Shown one piece after another: positions 8,802 through 17,504 of a stretch of DNA of 64,000 nt (position 1 is its first letter; each line of letters begins with the position of its first letter). The notes below the pieces were generated by a model. The model was given only the letters and a program-made list of their open reading frames with translations. It did no database searches and was not told the DNA's origin. This stretch comes from Ancylobacter aquaticus (GTDB taxonomy: Bacteria > Pseudomonadota > Alphaproteobacteria > Rhizobiales > Xanthobacteraceae): contig NZ_SMFY01000005.1 in NCBI RefSeq assembly GCF_004339465.1, positions 1 to 64,000 on the forward strand, read 5' to 3'. A program made the position numbers and the translations under genes.

Positions 8802-9377
8802 CTACTGTTTGGGAACCGGGCAGGCCTCGGCGGGCGACTTGGTGATCTTGAGCTGTTCCATCATGAAATCGGCGTTGCTCCTGGAATCGGCGAGGAGGGC
8901 GCCCGACCAGTACGCCGTCTTGCAGGTGGCGGCGTCGCAATCGCCGCCAGCGGTCTGCCAGTCGCCCGTGCGGACCACGTCGCACGCGCAGATCGCCTTG
9001 TCGGGGTTGGCGGGATCGACCGTGCAAATCTTGTTGAGGCAATTCGACCAGGGCGTGCCGCTCTCGCATTTCAGCCCCTTCTTGCCCTGCTCGAACTGGG
9101 TCAGCGCGAACTGCGAATAGACGGTGCGAACGCCCTCCGCGTCCGTGCTCGGCTTGACCGTGTCGCAGGCGACCGTTGCCAAATTGGCGCCCTCCTGCAC
9201 GTCACAGACGCAGATCGAGATGTCGGGGTTGCCCGGCTGCGGGATGCAGGGCGCCGAGGTGCACAGGGCGAATTGCTGATGGCAGAGATAGTTCTCCGCC
9301 GCCGCCGGCTGCATCAGGCCGAGGGTGGCGGCTAGACCTCGAATGGCAGGCAAAAGACGCAACATCACGGCTCGCAT
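8802..9377 (-). CDS. Secreted cysteine-rich protein of unknown function
   Basis: A 191-residue protein with a signal peptide ending near MQPAAA. The mature part holds 14 cysteines. Two imperfect internal repeats share the pattern C-x3/4-C, then a proline-rich NPD stretch, then IC-x-CD: APCIPQPGNPD..ICVCD near residue 50 and KICTVDPANPD..ICACD near residue 125. The even cysteine number suggests disulphides formed in the periplasm, or metal or cofactor binding. No family is recognised. It lies between ubiD and the amidohydrolase on the same strand, so a role in binding or handling an aromatic substrate outside the cytoplasm is possible, but that is inference. A second Met at 9365 is an alternative start that still leaves the signal peptide. 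Confidence 0.75.
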   Translation of the reverse strand: MRAVMLRLLPAIRGLAATLGLMQPAAAENYLCHQQFALCTSAPCIPQPGNPDISICVCDVQEGANLATVACDTVKPSTDAEGVRTVYSQFALTQFEQGKKGLKCESGTPWSNCLNKICTVDPANPDKAICACDVVRTGDWQTAGGDCDAATCKTAYWSGALLADSRSNADFMMEQLKITKSPAEACPVPKQ

Positions 9378-9496
9378 GGAAGGCTACTCTCGGTTCCATT
9401 CTGTATCGTCCGCTTAGCGTCGGGCGTTCGCTGCTGTGACGGCCTGCAATTGAAAAATGGCGGTGATCTGCCGCGCAGCCCGTTGGCGCGCGGCGG

Positions 9497-10855
9497 TTAT
9501 TTGCTGCGGATGATTTCCGGCAGATCGAAGCTTCGCCAGCCCGGCACTTCCGACACTTCGGGGAAGTCAACACCGAAGGGCTTTGTGGCGTCTATGCCTA
9601 CGGACGATGAATAGCCGCCATCGGTGTAGGGATCGAGCGGAGCGGCGGCGGTTCGGTCGACGACGAACACGTCTTCGCGCGGCTTGACGCGAAACGACTT
9701 CGCCCATTCCACCTCAGAGGAATTGCGGATGTCGATGTCGGGGTCGACGACCACCACCCATTTGGGATGAAGGTTCGAGGCCATCGCGGCGAGGATCGCC
9801 TGCCGCGCCTCGCCCTCGTAGCGCGACGTCATCGCGATCACGACATAGACCTGAACGCCGCCCGAACTGGTGATCGAGAGATCGGAAATGGTCGGGAACT
9901 GAGCCTGTAGCTGGCGAAGGATCGAGGCCTCGAAGGGAATCTGCTTAAGAACATGGTTCTCGGTGATCGGCTTGCCGGTGAGCAGGCCCTGGAAGATCGC
10001 GTCCTTGCGGTGGGTGATCGCCGTCACCTTGGCGGTCGGCTTCAGTGAGGCGGGCGTGTAGTAGCCGGTATACTCGCCGAGCGGGCCCTCCACGCGCTGG
10101 TCGTCTGAATCGACCATGAACTCGATGATGAACTCGGCATGGGCTGGCACTTTCAGCGTGCTGGTGACCGCCTGCACCAGTTCGACCGGCTCGCCCCGCA
10201 GCCCGCCGGCGACGAACCAGTCATTCGTCGCGTCGCCCCCCTGAACCTGGCAGGAAAAGGCGATCATGGGATCGACGCCAATAACGATGGCGCCATGCAG
10301 CGGCACCTTCCGCTCGATCGCCTTGGCCATGTTCTTGCCGAAGCGATGATTGGGGGCGGAAAACACCCCGAGCACCTTCGAATCGTGAAGCTGGAACCGA
10401 TAGTTTCCGATGTCCGGAATACCCGTGTCGGGGTCCTCGGAGACGACGATGCCGGCCGTGATATAGGGCCCCCCATCCCTGGGGCTGTAGGTCGGAACGG
10501 GCAGCCGGGTGAGGTCGATGTCATCCCCGGTCACAATCACTTCCTGGCAGGGGGCCGGTCCGTTGATGTCGACGGGACCGATGGGGTTGTCGATAGCGGC
10601 AGTCACGCGTTCGTGAATCGTCGCGTCGGTCGCCTCGAAGGCGATCAGTGCGCGCCGGCGGTTGCCGTACAGACCTGCAACCAGGGAAAATTCCGTCCCG
10701 TTCTGCTCGAACAGGAGCGCTGGCCCGTCCGCCGCACTGCTCTTGGCGAGAGCCTTGGCTACGTCATACTGCAAGGCAATGGGGCGTGTAACGTCGACAA
10801 GTTCTCCGGACTGACGCAGGCTGGAAAGAAAGGCGCGCAAGTCTTTGTAAGGCAT
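9497..10855 (-). CDS. UbiD-family prenylated-FMN-dependent (de)carboxylase
   Basis: A 452-residue cytoplasmic enzyme that should use prenylated FMN to remove or add CO2 on an aromatic or unsaturated acid. The family triad can be placed: Arg153 in GNYRFQ, and Glu256 and Glu261 in EGPLGEYTGYY, matching the Arg-Glu-Glu set of Fdc1/UbiD. A TGDDIDLTRLP loop and a C-terminal region with DPDIDIRNSSEVEWA are also typical. It starts the minus-strand set ubiD / secreted Cys-rich / amidohydrolase. The UbiX that would make its cofactor is encoded on the opposite strand at 14144. Only 36 bp separate it from the divergent exporter gene. Confidence 0.92.
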   Translation of the reverse strand: MPYKDLRAFLSSLRQSGELVDVTRPIALQYDVAKALAKSSAADGPALLFEQNGTEFSLVAGLYGNRRRALIAFEATDATIHERVTAAIDNPIGPVDINGPAPCQEVIVTGDDIDLTRLPVPTYSPRDGGPYITAGIVVSEDPDTGIPDIGNYRFQLHDSKVLGVFSAPNHRFGKNMAKAIERKVPLHGAIVIGVDPMIAFSCQVQGGDATNDWFVAGGLRGEPVELVQAVTSTLKVPAHAEFIIEFMVDSDDQRVEGPLGEYTGYYTPASLKPTAKVTAITHRKDAIFQGLLTGKPITENHVLKQIPFEASILRQLQAQFPTISDLSITSSGGVQVYVVIAMTSRYEGEARQAILAAMASNLHPKWVVVVDPDIDIRNSSEVEWAKSFRVKPREDVFVVDRTAAAPLDPYTDGGYSSSVGIDATKPFGVDFPEVSEVPGWRSFDLPEIIRSK

Positions 10856-10891
10856 GTTCCACCGTTCTCGACGCCTGCGGGTTCGCGATTA

Positions 10892-11932
10892 ATGCGCAGC
10901 TTTTCTTTCAAGGTAAAGACAGGGGATTGGAGGGCGGCTTTTCGTGTCGGCCTTTCGGTAGCGGTTCCGCTGGTATTTGTATACTGCGCCGAGGCGCTCC
11001 ATTTTGCGGTTTACGCAGCGTTCGGCGCGCTCACCTCGCTGTATGGCCACAGTGAGAACGCCCGGCAGCGGATCGAAACCCAGGCCGTCGCGGGCGTGGC
11101 GCTTTTGCTCACCCTCACCGTGGCCGCGGCCTTTTCCGTGGCTCAGGGGCCGCAATGGGTGCTCTTCCTTCTGCTCGCGGCTGTCGTCGTGGGAGCGGGG
11201 ACGCTTGGCACCCTGATGGGGTGGGTACCGCGCGGCGAAATCTTCTTCATTCTCGTGCTGCTCGTCGTGGCCGGCATTCCGCTGGAGAGCGGAGCGTTTC
11301 TGCCGGCCGTCGGCGTAGGCGCGGGAGCGGCCGGCTTCGCTGTGCTGCTCACCGTGCTGGAGGGGGAAGGTGCGATTGGCGCACGCTCCCTGGTCCGAAG
11401 CGTGCGGGAGAGGGCGCGGGCAGGCCTGAGCAGGCTCGACCGGCTTCGCCACGCCGTCGTCATCCTGACCGCGGCGTTGGCGGTGGTGGGCGCCTGGGGA
11501 CTCGCGCTCTCCTTCGGGATGGGTCATCCTTTCTGGGCGCCGATCGCTGCATCCGCCCTGATGCCCGCCCTTACGCCCGCCGATGCGATGCGCCGGGCGA
11601 CCCACATGCTGTCGGGCACGCTGGGCGGCGTTGCCATTGCCGCGCTCCTGTTCGCGCAGAAGCCCGGCACGCTCGCCCTCATTCTGATGATTGCGCTCTG
11701 TCAGGCCGTCGCCGAACTGTTCTTGGCCCGCAATTACGCGATCGCGCTGCTGTTCATCACGCCATTGGCTATCGGCATGAGCAATCTCGGTCGCAACCTC
11801 GCCTGGTCTCCCTTGCTGATCGACCGCCTCGCCGAGGCCGCGCTGGGCGCCGCCGTCGCTCTCGGGGCGATCGCTCTTGGTGGCTGGCTGCTCGCGCTGC
11901 TTGCCGGCCAGCGGGTGGAGCGGGAGGCGTGA
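10892..11932 (+). CDS. FUSC-family membrane protein, putative aromatic-acid exporter
   Basis: A 346-residue inner-membrane protein with two repeated blocks of hydrophobic helices (roughly residues 15-165 and 190-335). The second block opens with GMGHPFWAPIAASALM, a hallmark of FUSC/ArAE-type exporters such as AaeB. Known members expel aromatic carboxylic acids. ATG at 10892 gives MRSFSFKV. The frame is open further 5' but that part lies antisense to ubiD and is not used. It heads the plus-strand run exporter / SRPBCC / UbiD / UbiX, and so likely protects the cell from the acid that the UbiD enzymes act on. Confidence 0.8.
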   Translation: MRSFSFKVKTGDWRAAFRVGLSVAVPLVFVYCAEALHFAVYAAFGALTSLYGHSENARQRIETQAVAGVALLLTLTVAAAFSVAQGPQWVLFLLLAAVVVGAGTLGTLMGWVPRGEIFFILVLLVVAGIPLESGAFLPAVGVGAGAAGFAVLLTVLEGEGAIGARSLVRSVRERARAGLSRLDRLRHAVVILTAALAVVGAWGLALSFGMGHPFWAPIAASALMPALTPADAMRRATHMLSGTLGGVAIAALLFAQKPGTLALILMIALCQAVAELFLARNYAIALLFITPLAIGMSNLGRNLAWSPLLIDRLAEAALGAAVALGAIALGGWLLALLAGQRVEREA

Positions 11933-12034
11933 GCATGCGCGAGGCAGGGAAGTGGCGGGCCGGACGACGCGGCTTGACCACTTGCATCGCGTGCGACATT
12001 CAGGTCAGTATGACGAAGGTCTATGGAGGGCCAA

Positions 12035-12463
12035 ATGGCCATTGAACATTCACTTAAGCATGAAATATTGATTTCGGCAAATGCCGACAAAGTACGCCAG
12101 GCTATAAATACCCCCGAGGGGCTTCGTGGATGGAATACTCCGCATGTCGAGGGAGGAGGTGACGTCGGGAGCTCTTGGCATCTGAAGTATACAGGTCGAC
12201 CAGAATTCTTGTGGAGGATTGACCGGGATGATGCGGAAGATATCCTGTGGACCTGCACCAAGGGTCCTGGCGATGCCGTGGGCACCACGGCGAGCTTCGC
12301 GCTTGCCTCGACGCCGGACGGGCGGACCCGGCTGCGTGTGACTCATGGCGGCTGGCCGCATGACGAGGCCAATTTCATCAAGTGCAACACGCTCTGGGGC
12401 GCGCTGATGGATCACCTGCGCGACTATGTTGAATCGGGCGTGGCCGATCCGGCTTTTTCCTGA
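12035..12463 (+). CDS. SRPBCC (Bet v1-like / AHSA1-type) protein
   Basis: A 142-residue START-like fold protein. The opening HEILISANADKVRQAINTPE and the pattern GWNTPHVE..GSSW are typical of the AHSA1/SRPBCC group. The C-terminal helix is NTLWGALMDHLRDYVE. Such proteins bind a hydrophobic ligand in a cavity. In this cluster it could bind the aromatic substrate or product, which is inference. The ATG at 12035 is preferred over 12023 because ggaggg lies 6 bases before it. It is 23 bp upstream of the second UbiD gene, so probably co-transcribed. Confidence 0.8.
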   Translation: MAIEHSLKHEILISANADKVRQAINTPEGLRGWNTPHVEGGGDVGSSWHLKYTGRPEFLWRIDRDDAEDILWTCTKGPGDAVGTTASFALASTPDGRTRLRVTHGGWPHDEANFIKCNTLWGALMDHLRDYVESGVADPAFS

Positions 12464-12486
12464 ACCGGCCACGGAGTATCCGACCA

Positions 12487-14124
12487 ATGGCGTCCCAGCA
12501 GTCGCTCCCCGACTTTGTCCAGGCCATGGAGGCCGCCGGGTTTCTCGTCCGCATCACCGACGAAATCCGCGTCGACCAGATCCCCCGGATGCTAGAGGCC
12601 AACCCGACCAAGGCCGTCTTGATCGAGAAGGTCAGGGACTGCGAATTCTCGGTCCTCGCCAATGCCTACTCCAACCAGGACATGTATGCCTGGGCGATGG
12701 AGTGCGACAGGACGCAGACCGGCCGCCAGATGGTCGAGCGGGCGAAGTCGCGCGCGAAGTGGGAAGTCGTGGACACCGCGCCGTGCAAGGAGGTGATCCT
12801 GACCGGCGACGAGGTCGACCTGACCCGGCTGCCCTTGTTCCTTCACCATGACCGCGACGGCCACGCCTATACCAACGACAACCTGTTTATCAGCAAGCAT
12901 CCTGACACCGGGGTGTATGACTGGGGCATCTACCGCTCGATGTTCCGTTCGAAGAACGAGAAGTCGGTCGACATGACCTGCACCTCGCACCGCCAGCGCA
13001 TCCACGCCATGGCGGCGGCCGCGAAGGGGCAGAATCTCGAAGTCGCCATGGTCATCGGCGGCCCGATCCTCGACAAGATCTCGGCGCTGGTCGGGGTCCC
13101 CGGCGACACCGACGATTTCGAGGTGCTCGGCGGCTTCTATGGCGCGCCGGCGAAGATGGTGAAGTGCGAGACCATCGACGTGCTGGTGCCGGCCAATGCC
13201 GAACTCGTGCTGGAATGCGAACTCATGGCCAGCGAGGGCCTGACCTTCGATGAGGGGCCCTATGGCGAATTCACCGGCATGTATGGCGGCGGGATGAAGC
13301 ACAATTATCGCCTCAAGGTGAAGGCGATGACCTTTCGGAAAAATCCCATCTACCAGCACTGCACCATTGGCGGCATGCATCCCTGGTACACCGACAACAT
13401 GCTGCAGCTTCCCGCCATCGAGGCCGACCTCTACGGCGCGCTCCGTCTCGCGGGAATCGACGTGGTGGAGGTGCGCAGCCCGGCGGGCGGCCTGTCCAAC
13501 ATCGCGTATGCCAAGATCCGCCCGCTGGGCGCGGGCGACGCCAAGCAGGCGCTCGGCCTCATGCTCACCTGTTCCAAGCAGGGCCTGCCGAAGGTGGCGA
13601 TGGTGTTCAATGACGACGTCGACATCTGGGACGACCAGGCGGTCCTCGCCGCCATGGCCTTCCGCTACATGCCCGACCGCGACACCGTCATCCTCAAGGA
13701 CTGCAACACCATGACGGTGGACCCGAAATGCGCCGAACCCGGCGTCGCCTCGAAAATCGGCATGGATTGCACCAAGCCGATGGGCGCGGGCTGGAACCCG
13801 GACGAGTTCATCAAGAGCGCGGTCACCGATCTCGGCGACCCGCCGGACGGCGTCGTCCCGCTCTCCGAGGAAGAGATTGCCCGTGAGATGGAGGCCTTCA
13901 TCGCAGCCGAGCCGCGGGCGTGGCTGGATATCCTCACCCATTTCCACGGCCAGCCTTACCGGAGAATCTACGGCGCTTTTGGCGGGCTGCGTCACAAGCT
14001 CGGCCGCATGAACGACGCGCCTTGGTATCGCTACACACTTTCTGATCGCCCCTTCGCCTTCGGGGCCCGGCCCGCCGCTCCCTCGAACTTCGATCCCCGG
14101 CATGTCGGCTCCACGCCCGCATGA
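12487..14124 (+). CDS. Second UbiD-family decarboxylase (long, hydroxyarylic-acid decarboxylase type)
   Basis: A 545-residue prenylated-FMN enzyme, about 90 residues longer than the first UbiD here and of the type found as the large subunit of vanillate / 4-hydroxybenzoate decarboxylases (VdcC-like). The catalytic set is visible: Arg150 in WGIYRS, and Glu256 and Glu261 in EGPYGEFTGMYGG. A GDEVDLTRLPLFLHHDRDG loop precedes them. It ends 20 bases downstream of an ATG for the UbiX gene, whose better start is at 14144, so the two are tightly linked. The pair is enough for a working UbiD/UbiX system. The two UbiD proteins differ clearly in sequence and are not a recent duplication. Confidence 0.92.
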   Translation: MASQQSLPDFVQAMEAAGFLVRITDEIRVDQIPRMLEANPTKAVLIEKVRDCEFSVLANAYSNQDMYAWAMECDRTQTGRQMVERAKSRAKWEVVDTAPCKEVILTGDEVDLTRLPLFLHHDRDGHAYTNDNLFISKHPDTGVYDWGIYRSMFRSKNEKSVDMTCTSHRQRIHAMAAAAKGQNLEVAMVIGGPILDKISALVGVPGDTDDFEVLGGFYGAPAKMVKCETIDVLVPANAELVLECELMASEGLTFDEGPYGEFTGMYGGGMKHNYRLKVKAMTFRKNPIYQHCTIGGMHPWYTDNMLQLPAIEADLYGALRLAGIDVVEVRSPAGGLSNIAYAKIRPLGAGDAKQALGLMLTCSKQGLPKVAMVFNDDVDIWDDQAVLAAMAFRYMPDRDTVILKDCNTMTVDPKCAEPGVASKIGMDCTKPMGAGWNPDEFIKSAVTDLGDPPDGVVPLSEEEIAREMEAFIAAEPRAWLDILTHFHGQPYRRIYGAFGGLRHKLGRMNDAPWYRYTLSDRPFAFGARPAAPSNFDPRHVGSTPA

Positions 14125-14143
14125 TGGCCTGGGGAGCGTGAAC

Positions 14144-14773
14144 ATGGGGAACGTACCCAGGCGGATGGTCGTCGGCATTACCGGCGCCACCGGCATCGTC
14201 TACGGCGTGCGCCTGCTGAAAGCCCTGCGGCACTTGGAGATCGAGAGTCATCTCGTCGTCTCCAAGGCCGGCGAAATGACGCGCGCCTATGAAACCGACA
14301 TGACCGCGGAGGAACTGCGCGGCCTCGCGGATGTCGTCTATTCCCCCGGCGACATTGCCGCGCCGATTTCCAGCGGCTCGTTCCGGACGATGGGAATGAT
14401 CGTGGCACCCTGCTCGGTGCGAAGCATGAGCGACATCGCGCATGGCGTGACGTCCGGGCTCATCAGCCGGGCAGCGGATGTCTGCCTCAAGGAGCGCCGT
14501 CGGCTGGTGCTGATGCTGCGCGAGACGCCGCTTCACGCTGGCCACCTCAAGAGCATGCTGGCGGTGACGGAAATGGGCGGCATCATCGCGCCGCCGGTGC
14601 CGGCCTTCTACTCACGGCCGGCGTCTCTGGACGACATGGTCACCCATACAATCGGGCGGGTGCTCGATCTGTTCGACCTGGACCTGAAGGCCTTTCCCCG
14701 TTGGGGAGAAGAGGACGAGGCGCCGACCCACAACGCGGCTTTGCCGATGGCGGAGCTTAGGACAGAAAAATAA
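14144..14773 (+). CDS. ubiX: UbiX-family flavin prenyltransferase
   Basis: A 209-residue flavoprotein that joins a dimethylallyl group to FMN, making the prenyl-FMN cofactor for UbiD enzymes. The N-terminal GITGATGIVYGVRLL loop, the SSGSFRT and VAPCSVRSMSDIAHG segments, the LKERRRLVLMLRETPLH strand-loop and the FYSRP tyrosine are all family hallmarks. The start at 14144 follows a ggggag ribosome site by 7 bases. An earlier ATG at 14102 would overlap the UbiD gene. The neighbouring ubiD genes on both strands are its expected clients. Confidence 0.92.
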   Translation: MGNVPRRMVVGITGATGIVYGVRLLKALRHLEIESHLVVSKAGEMTRAYETDMTAEELRGLADVVYSPGDIAAPISSGSFRTMGMIVAPCSVRSMSDIAHGVTSGLISRAADVCLKERRRLVLMLRETPLHAGHLKSMLAVTEMGGIIAPPVPAFYSRPASLDDMVTHTIGRVLDLFDLDLKAFPRWGEEDEAPTHNAALPMAELRTEK

Positions 14774-14783
14774 ACTGATACCA

Positions 14784-15104
14784 CCTTCCCCGCTGCGACC
14801 ATCCTCGGCCACATGGGCGCGACCATGCGACCATCGGTGGCGCTTCGGCAGCCACGCCGCGCTCGTTTGTCGGCAAGCGCTCCCTCAACGAAGGCGTCTC
14901 ATTCTATCTGACGCGGAATACGTTCGTACCCACGTCGGGGCAGATGGACGGCGTCCTGCGGATCGCCGCGGGTTGTTGTCAATCGATTATTCCTACGAGG
15001 ATTTCGCCAGGACGGGCCGCTTCGTCGACGCAGCGGCACATATCGACAGCCAGCAACTTTCACGATTTGTGTACGAAGATACCTCCATCGAAATAGCATG
15101 CTGG
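14784..15104 (+). pseudogene. Remnant of a second amidohydrolase-type decarboxylase
   Basis: Three plus-strand pieces align in order with the C-terminal half of the intact decarboxylase at 7802-8755. FPAATILGHMGATM matches FPAVKIILGHMGE. SFYLTRNTFVPTSGQMDG matches the IIRRNIAVTTSG region. LSIDYSYEDFARTGRFVD matches MFSVDYPYEDPQLACDFIE. Frameshifts separate the pieces and the N-terminal half is absent. It sits just after ubiX, so the plus-strand operon once ended with its own decarboxylase gene. The rest of the gap, 15105-15339, shows nothing. Confidence 0.7.
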
Positions 15105-15339
15105 GGGCGGTCGCCCAGAGGTTTCACTGCACTCAGCCCGCACCGCCGGATCGAGCCCGCGGTAAAAGGAAGTGGCAAATGTCGATCATGGGTCAATTGC
15201 GGCGCCCGGGCTGCTTCGCGCCATGATGGAACCTGGGCCGGGACACCACCTTGGCAAAGACGGGTAGCGAGAAAGCGGCCAAGTGCCCTGCGGGCGAACG
15301 GCTCAACGGCTCAGCTGCTGCACGCTCCCATTGTCACGG

Positions 15340-16212
15340 TTATGCTCGAAGCCTCGCGGCATCTTTGGACGGCGGCAGGCCGAATTGGCGCGCATACTCG
15401 CGGCTGAACTGCGTCGGACTTTCGTAACCTACGCCGAAGCCAATCGATGTGACGTTGCCCTCTCCTGCGATGAGGAGGGAGCGCGCATGCAGCAATCGTA
15501 CATGCTTCTGGTACTGCAGCGGACTAAGCGCCGTCACGGCCTTGAAGTGACGGTGAAAGGTGGAAACACTGAGCGCCGCCATCTCTGCCAATGCCTCAAC
15601 GCGAAGTGGCTTTGCGAAGTTCTCCCTGATCCATTGAATGGCGATACCGATCCGGGAGAGCGCTGTGTCGGGCGTCGCGATGTCCCTCAGCATCCAGCCG
15701 AGCGGCCCCTGCAGAACCCGGAACAGGAGCTCGCGCTCATAGGCTGGAGCAAGGGCCGCAATTTCGCCCTGGCGCTCCATGAGGCGCAACATCCGCAAAC
15801 AAGCATCGAGCAGTTCGGGCGTCACAGGTGCTACCGAGAAACCGGGACTGTAGAGTTCGCCTCCGGCAGGTTCGGGCAGGTCCGCCAGCAGGTTCGCAAC
15901 GATCGCGGGCTCCAGCGTCAGGCTGATGGCGAGATAGGGATCTCCGTCGTCAGACGGATGCACGGAACCGACCGCCGGAAGATCGATCGACATGACGAAG
16001 TAGGTCGCGGGATCATACCAAAACCTGCGGTCCCCGACCGTCATGGTCTTCGAGCCCGTGAGGATGAGGTTGACCATGGGCTCGTAGACGGCCGCAAGCT
16101 GATGTTCGGGAATTTCGCCCTGCACCATGGCGACGCGGGGAATACCCGTTTCCGTGCGGCGGTTCTCCGCCCGTGATGCCAGTTGCCGCAATTCTTGAAG
16201 CTGTGCGTCCAT
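15340..16212 (-). CDS. AraC-family transcriptional regulator
   Basis: A 290-residue regulator. The N-terminal AraC_N-type cupin covers roughly residues 20-170 (EPMVNLILTGSKTMTVGDRRFWYD, FVMSIDLPAVGSV). The C-terminal double helix-turn-helix covers roughly 190-285 (ALAEMAALSVSTFHRHFKAVT, then SIGFGVGYESPTQFSREYARQFG). It is divergent from the SDR gene at 16345, with 132 bp between them. Regulators of this subgroup often control a neighbouring short-chain dehydrogenase operon, so it probably regulates the 16345-18859 run. The inducer is unknown. Confidence 0.88.
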   Translation of the reverse strand: MDAQLQELRQLASRAENRRTETGIPRVAMVQGEIPEHQLAAVYEPMVNLILTGSKTMTVGDRRFWYDPATYFVMSIDLPAVGSVHPSDDGDPYLAISLTLEPAIVANLLADLPEPAGGELYSPGFSVAPVTPELLDACLRMLRLMERQGEIAALAPAYERELLFRVLQGPLGWMLRDIATPDTALSRIGIAIQWIRENFAKPLRVEALAEMAALSVSTFHRHFKAVTALSPLQYQKHVRLLHARSLLIAGEGNVTSIGFGVGYESPTQFSREYARQFGLPPSKDAARLRA

Positions 16213-16344
16213 GGATTTGTTGTTTCACACGGACAGCTCGGATTCAACGGAAAAGCAGAAATAGGCAAGATTCGAAGAGAATCCTGAGAGCGGAGCTTAG
16301 GCCATCACGGCTATCTCTTGGTCATCCAATCGAAGGAGCACCAA

Positions 16345-17088
16345 ATGAGCATTGTCATCATTACCGGCGGAAGCCGTGGCCTTGGCGCCAGCATCGCAAT
16401 TCAGTGCGCCAGGCGCGGCATGGGCGTCATCCTCACCTACAACAGAAACAAGCAGGCCGCCGAAAAGGTCGTCGCGACAATCGAGGCTGACGGCGGTAAG
16501 GCTGTTGCCCTTGAGCTGGACGTGAGCACGAGAGCGAGTTTCCCGGCGTTTCGCAGCGCGGTCGCTGAAATGCTGGCAAAGACCTGGAATGCCGAGACCT
16601 TCGACTTTCTCGTCAACAACGCCGGATACGGGCTCTACAATCCGATCGCGACCGTGACAGAAGACGAATTCGACAGCCTGTTCCGTGTGCTTCTCAAGGG
16701 GCCGTTTTTCCTGACGCAGGCACTGCTTCCCCTGATGGCCGATGGCGGCCACATCGTGAACGTGACGAGCGCAACCAGCCGCGTAGCGACACCAGGCGTT
16801 GCGCCCTATGCCTCCTTTAAGGGCGGGCTCGAAGTGCTGACCCGGTACCTGGCCAAAGAGTTCGGGGAGCGCCGCATCCGCGCCAACTCCATCGCACCGG
16901 GACCGATCCGCACCGAACTCGGCGGAGGTCTTTCTGAAGAATTCGAAGCGCTGCTCGCCGGGCAAACAGCACTCGGTCGCGTCGGCGAACCGGACGATGT
17001 CGGCTGCATGGTCGCCAGCCTGCTGTCGGACGACAACCGCTGGGTCAACGCCCAAAACATCGAAGTGGCTGGCGGCTATCTCATCTGA
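16345..17088 (+). CDS. SDR-family oxidoreductase
   Basis: A 247-residue NAD(P)-dependent short-chain dehydrogenase. The cofactor loop is TGGSRGLG, the NNAG motif is present (LVNNAGYGLY), the serine lies in NVTSATS, and the catalytic pair is YASFK (YxxxK). An aaggag site 8 bases before ATG 16345 fixes the start. It is the first gene of a plus-strand run with a VOC protein 10 bp downstream. Unlike most SDRs it has an extra segment around residues 75-90 (MLAKTWNAETFD) before the NNAG motif. Substrate unknown. Confidence 0.88.
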   Translation: MSIVIITGGSRGLGASIAIQCARRGMGVILTYNRNKQAAEKVVATIEADGGKAVALELDVSTRASFPAFRSAVAEMLAKTWNAETFDFLVNNAGYGLYNPIATVTEDEFDSLFRVLLKGPFFLTQALLPLMADGGHIVNVTSATSRVATPGVAPYASFKGGLEVLTRYLAKEFGERRIRANSIAPGPIRTELGGGLSEEFEALLAGQTALGRVGEPDDVGCMVASLLSDDNRWVNAQNIEVAGGYLI

Positions 17089-17098
17089 GGAGGTTTAC

Positions 17099-17500
17099 AT
17101 GCTCGATCATATCTTCCTGACGGTGAGCGATATCACGCGCTCGATCACCTTTTACGAGAGGGTGCTCCCGATCCTCGGGATCACCTCCCGCCACGACTAT
17201 GACGGCAGCCAGGGCCCGGCGGGGCATCCCGACCTCAAGGGCTTCGGCGCCAACGGCCGAGTGTTCTTCTGGCTGAGAGAAGGCACGCCAGCACCCGGCG
17301 CCGTGCATGTCGGCTTTGTCGCTAATTCCGAGACAATCGTGAATGCCGCCCATGCCGAGGCGCGGGCAGCCGGGGCGAGCGAGATCCACGCGCCGGGGCC
17401 ACAGCTTCACTACGATCCCCGCTACTATGCGGCGCAGGTCAGGGACCCGGATGGCTACAGCCTCGAATTCGTCTTCAAGAGCTGGCAGCACGGGGGCTGA
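17099..17500 (+). CDS. VOC-family (glyoxalase/dioxygenase-fold) protein
   Basis: A 133-residue vicinal-oxygen-chelate fold protein. The first beta-alpha-beta unit is LDHIFLTVSDITRSITFYERVL, and the second ends with YYAAQVRDPDGYSLEFVF, where the family's metal-ligand Glu lies. Members include glyoxalases, fosfomycin-resistance proteins and dioxygenases. This small type is usually of unknown substrate. A strong gaggagg ribosome site precedes ATG 17099, and the gene is coupled to the SDR upstream. Confidence 0.83.
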   Translation: MLDHIFLTVSDITRSITFYERVLPILGITSRHDYDGSQGPAGHPDLKGFGANGRVFFWLREGTPAPGAVHVGFVANSETIVNAAHAEARAAGASEIHAPGPQLHYDPRYYAAQVRDPDGYSLEFVFKSWQHGG

Positions 17501-17504
17501 TGCG

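Noticed and set aside
10139-10891. Long 5' extension of the exporter reading frame
   Set aside because: It lies entirely antisense to a well-conserved ubiD gene and has no membrane or FUSC features. The family begins at MRSFSFKV.
12592-14196. 534-residue minus-strand frame
   Set aside because: Antisense shadow of the second ubiD gene. His/Arg/Gly-rich composition and no family motif.
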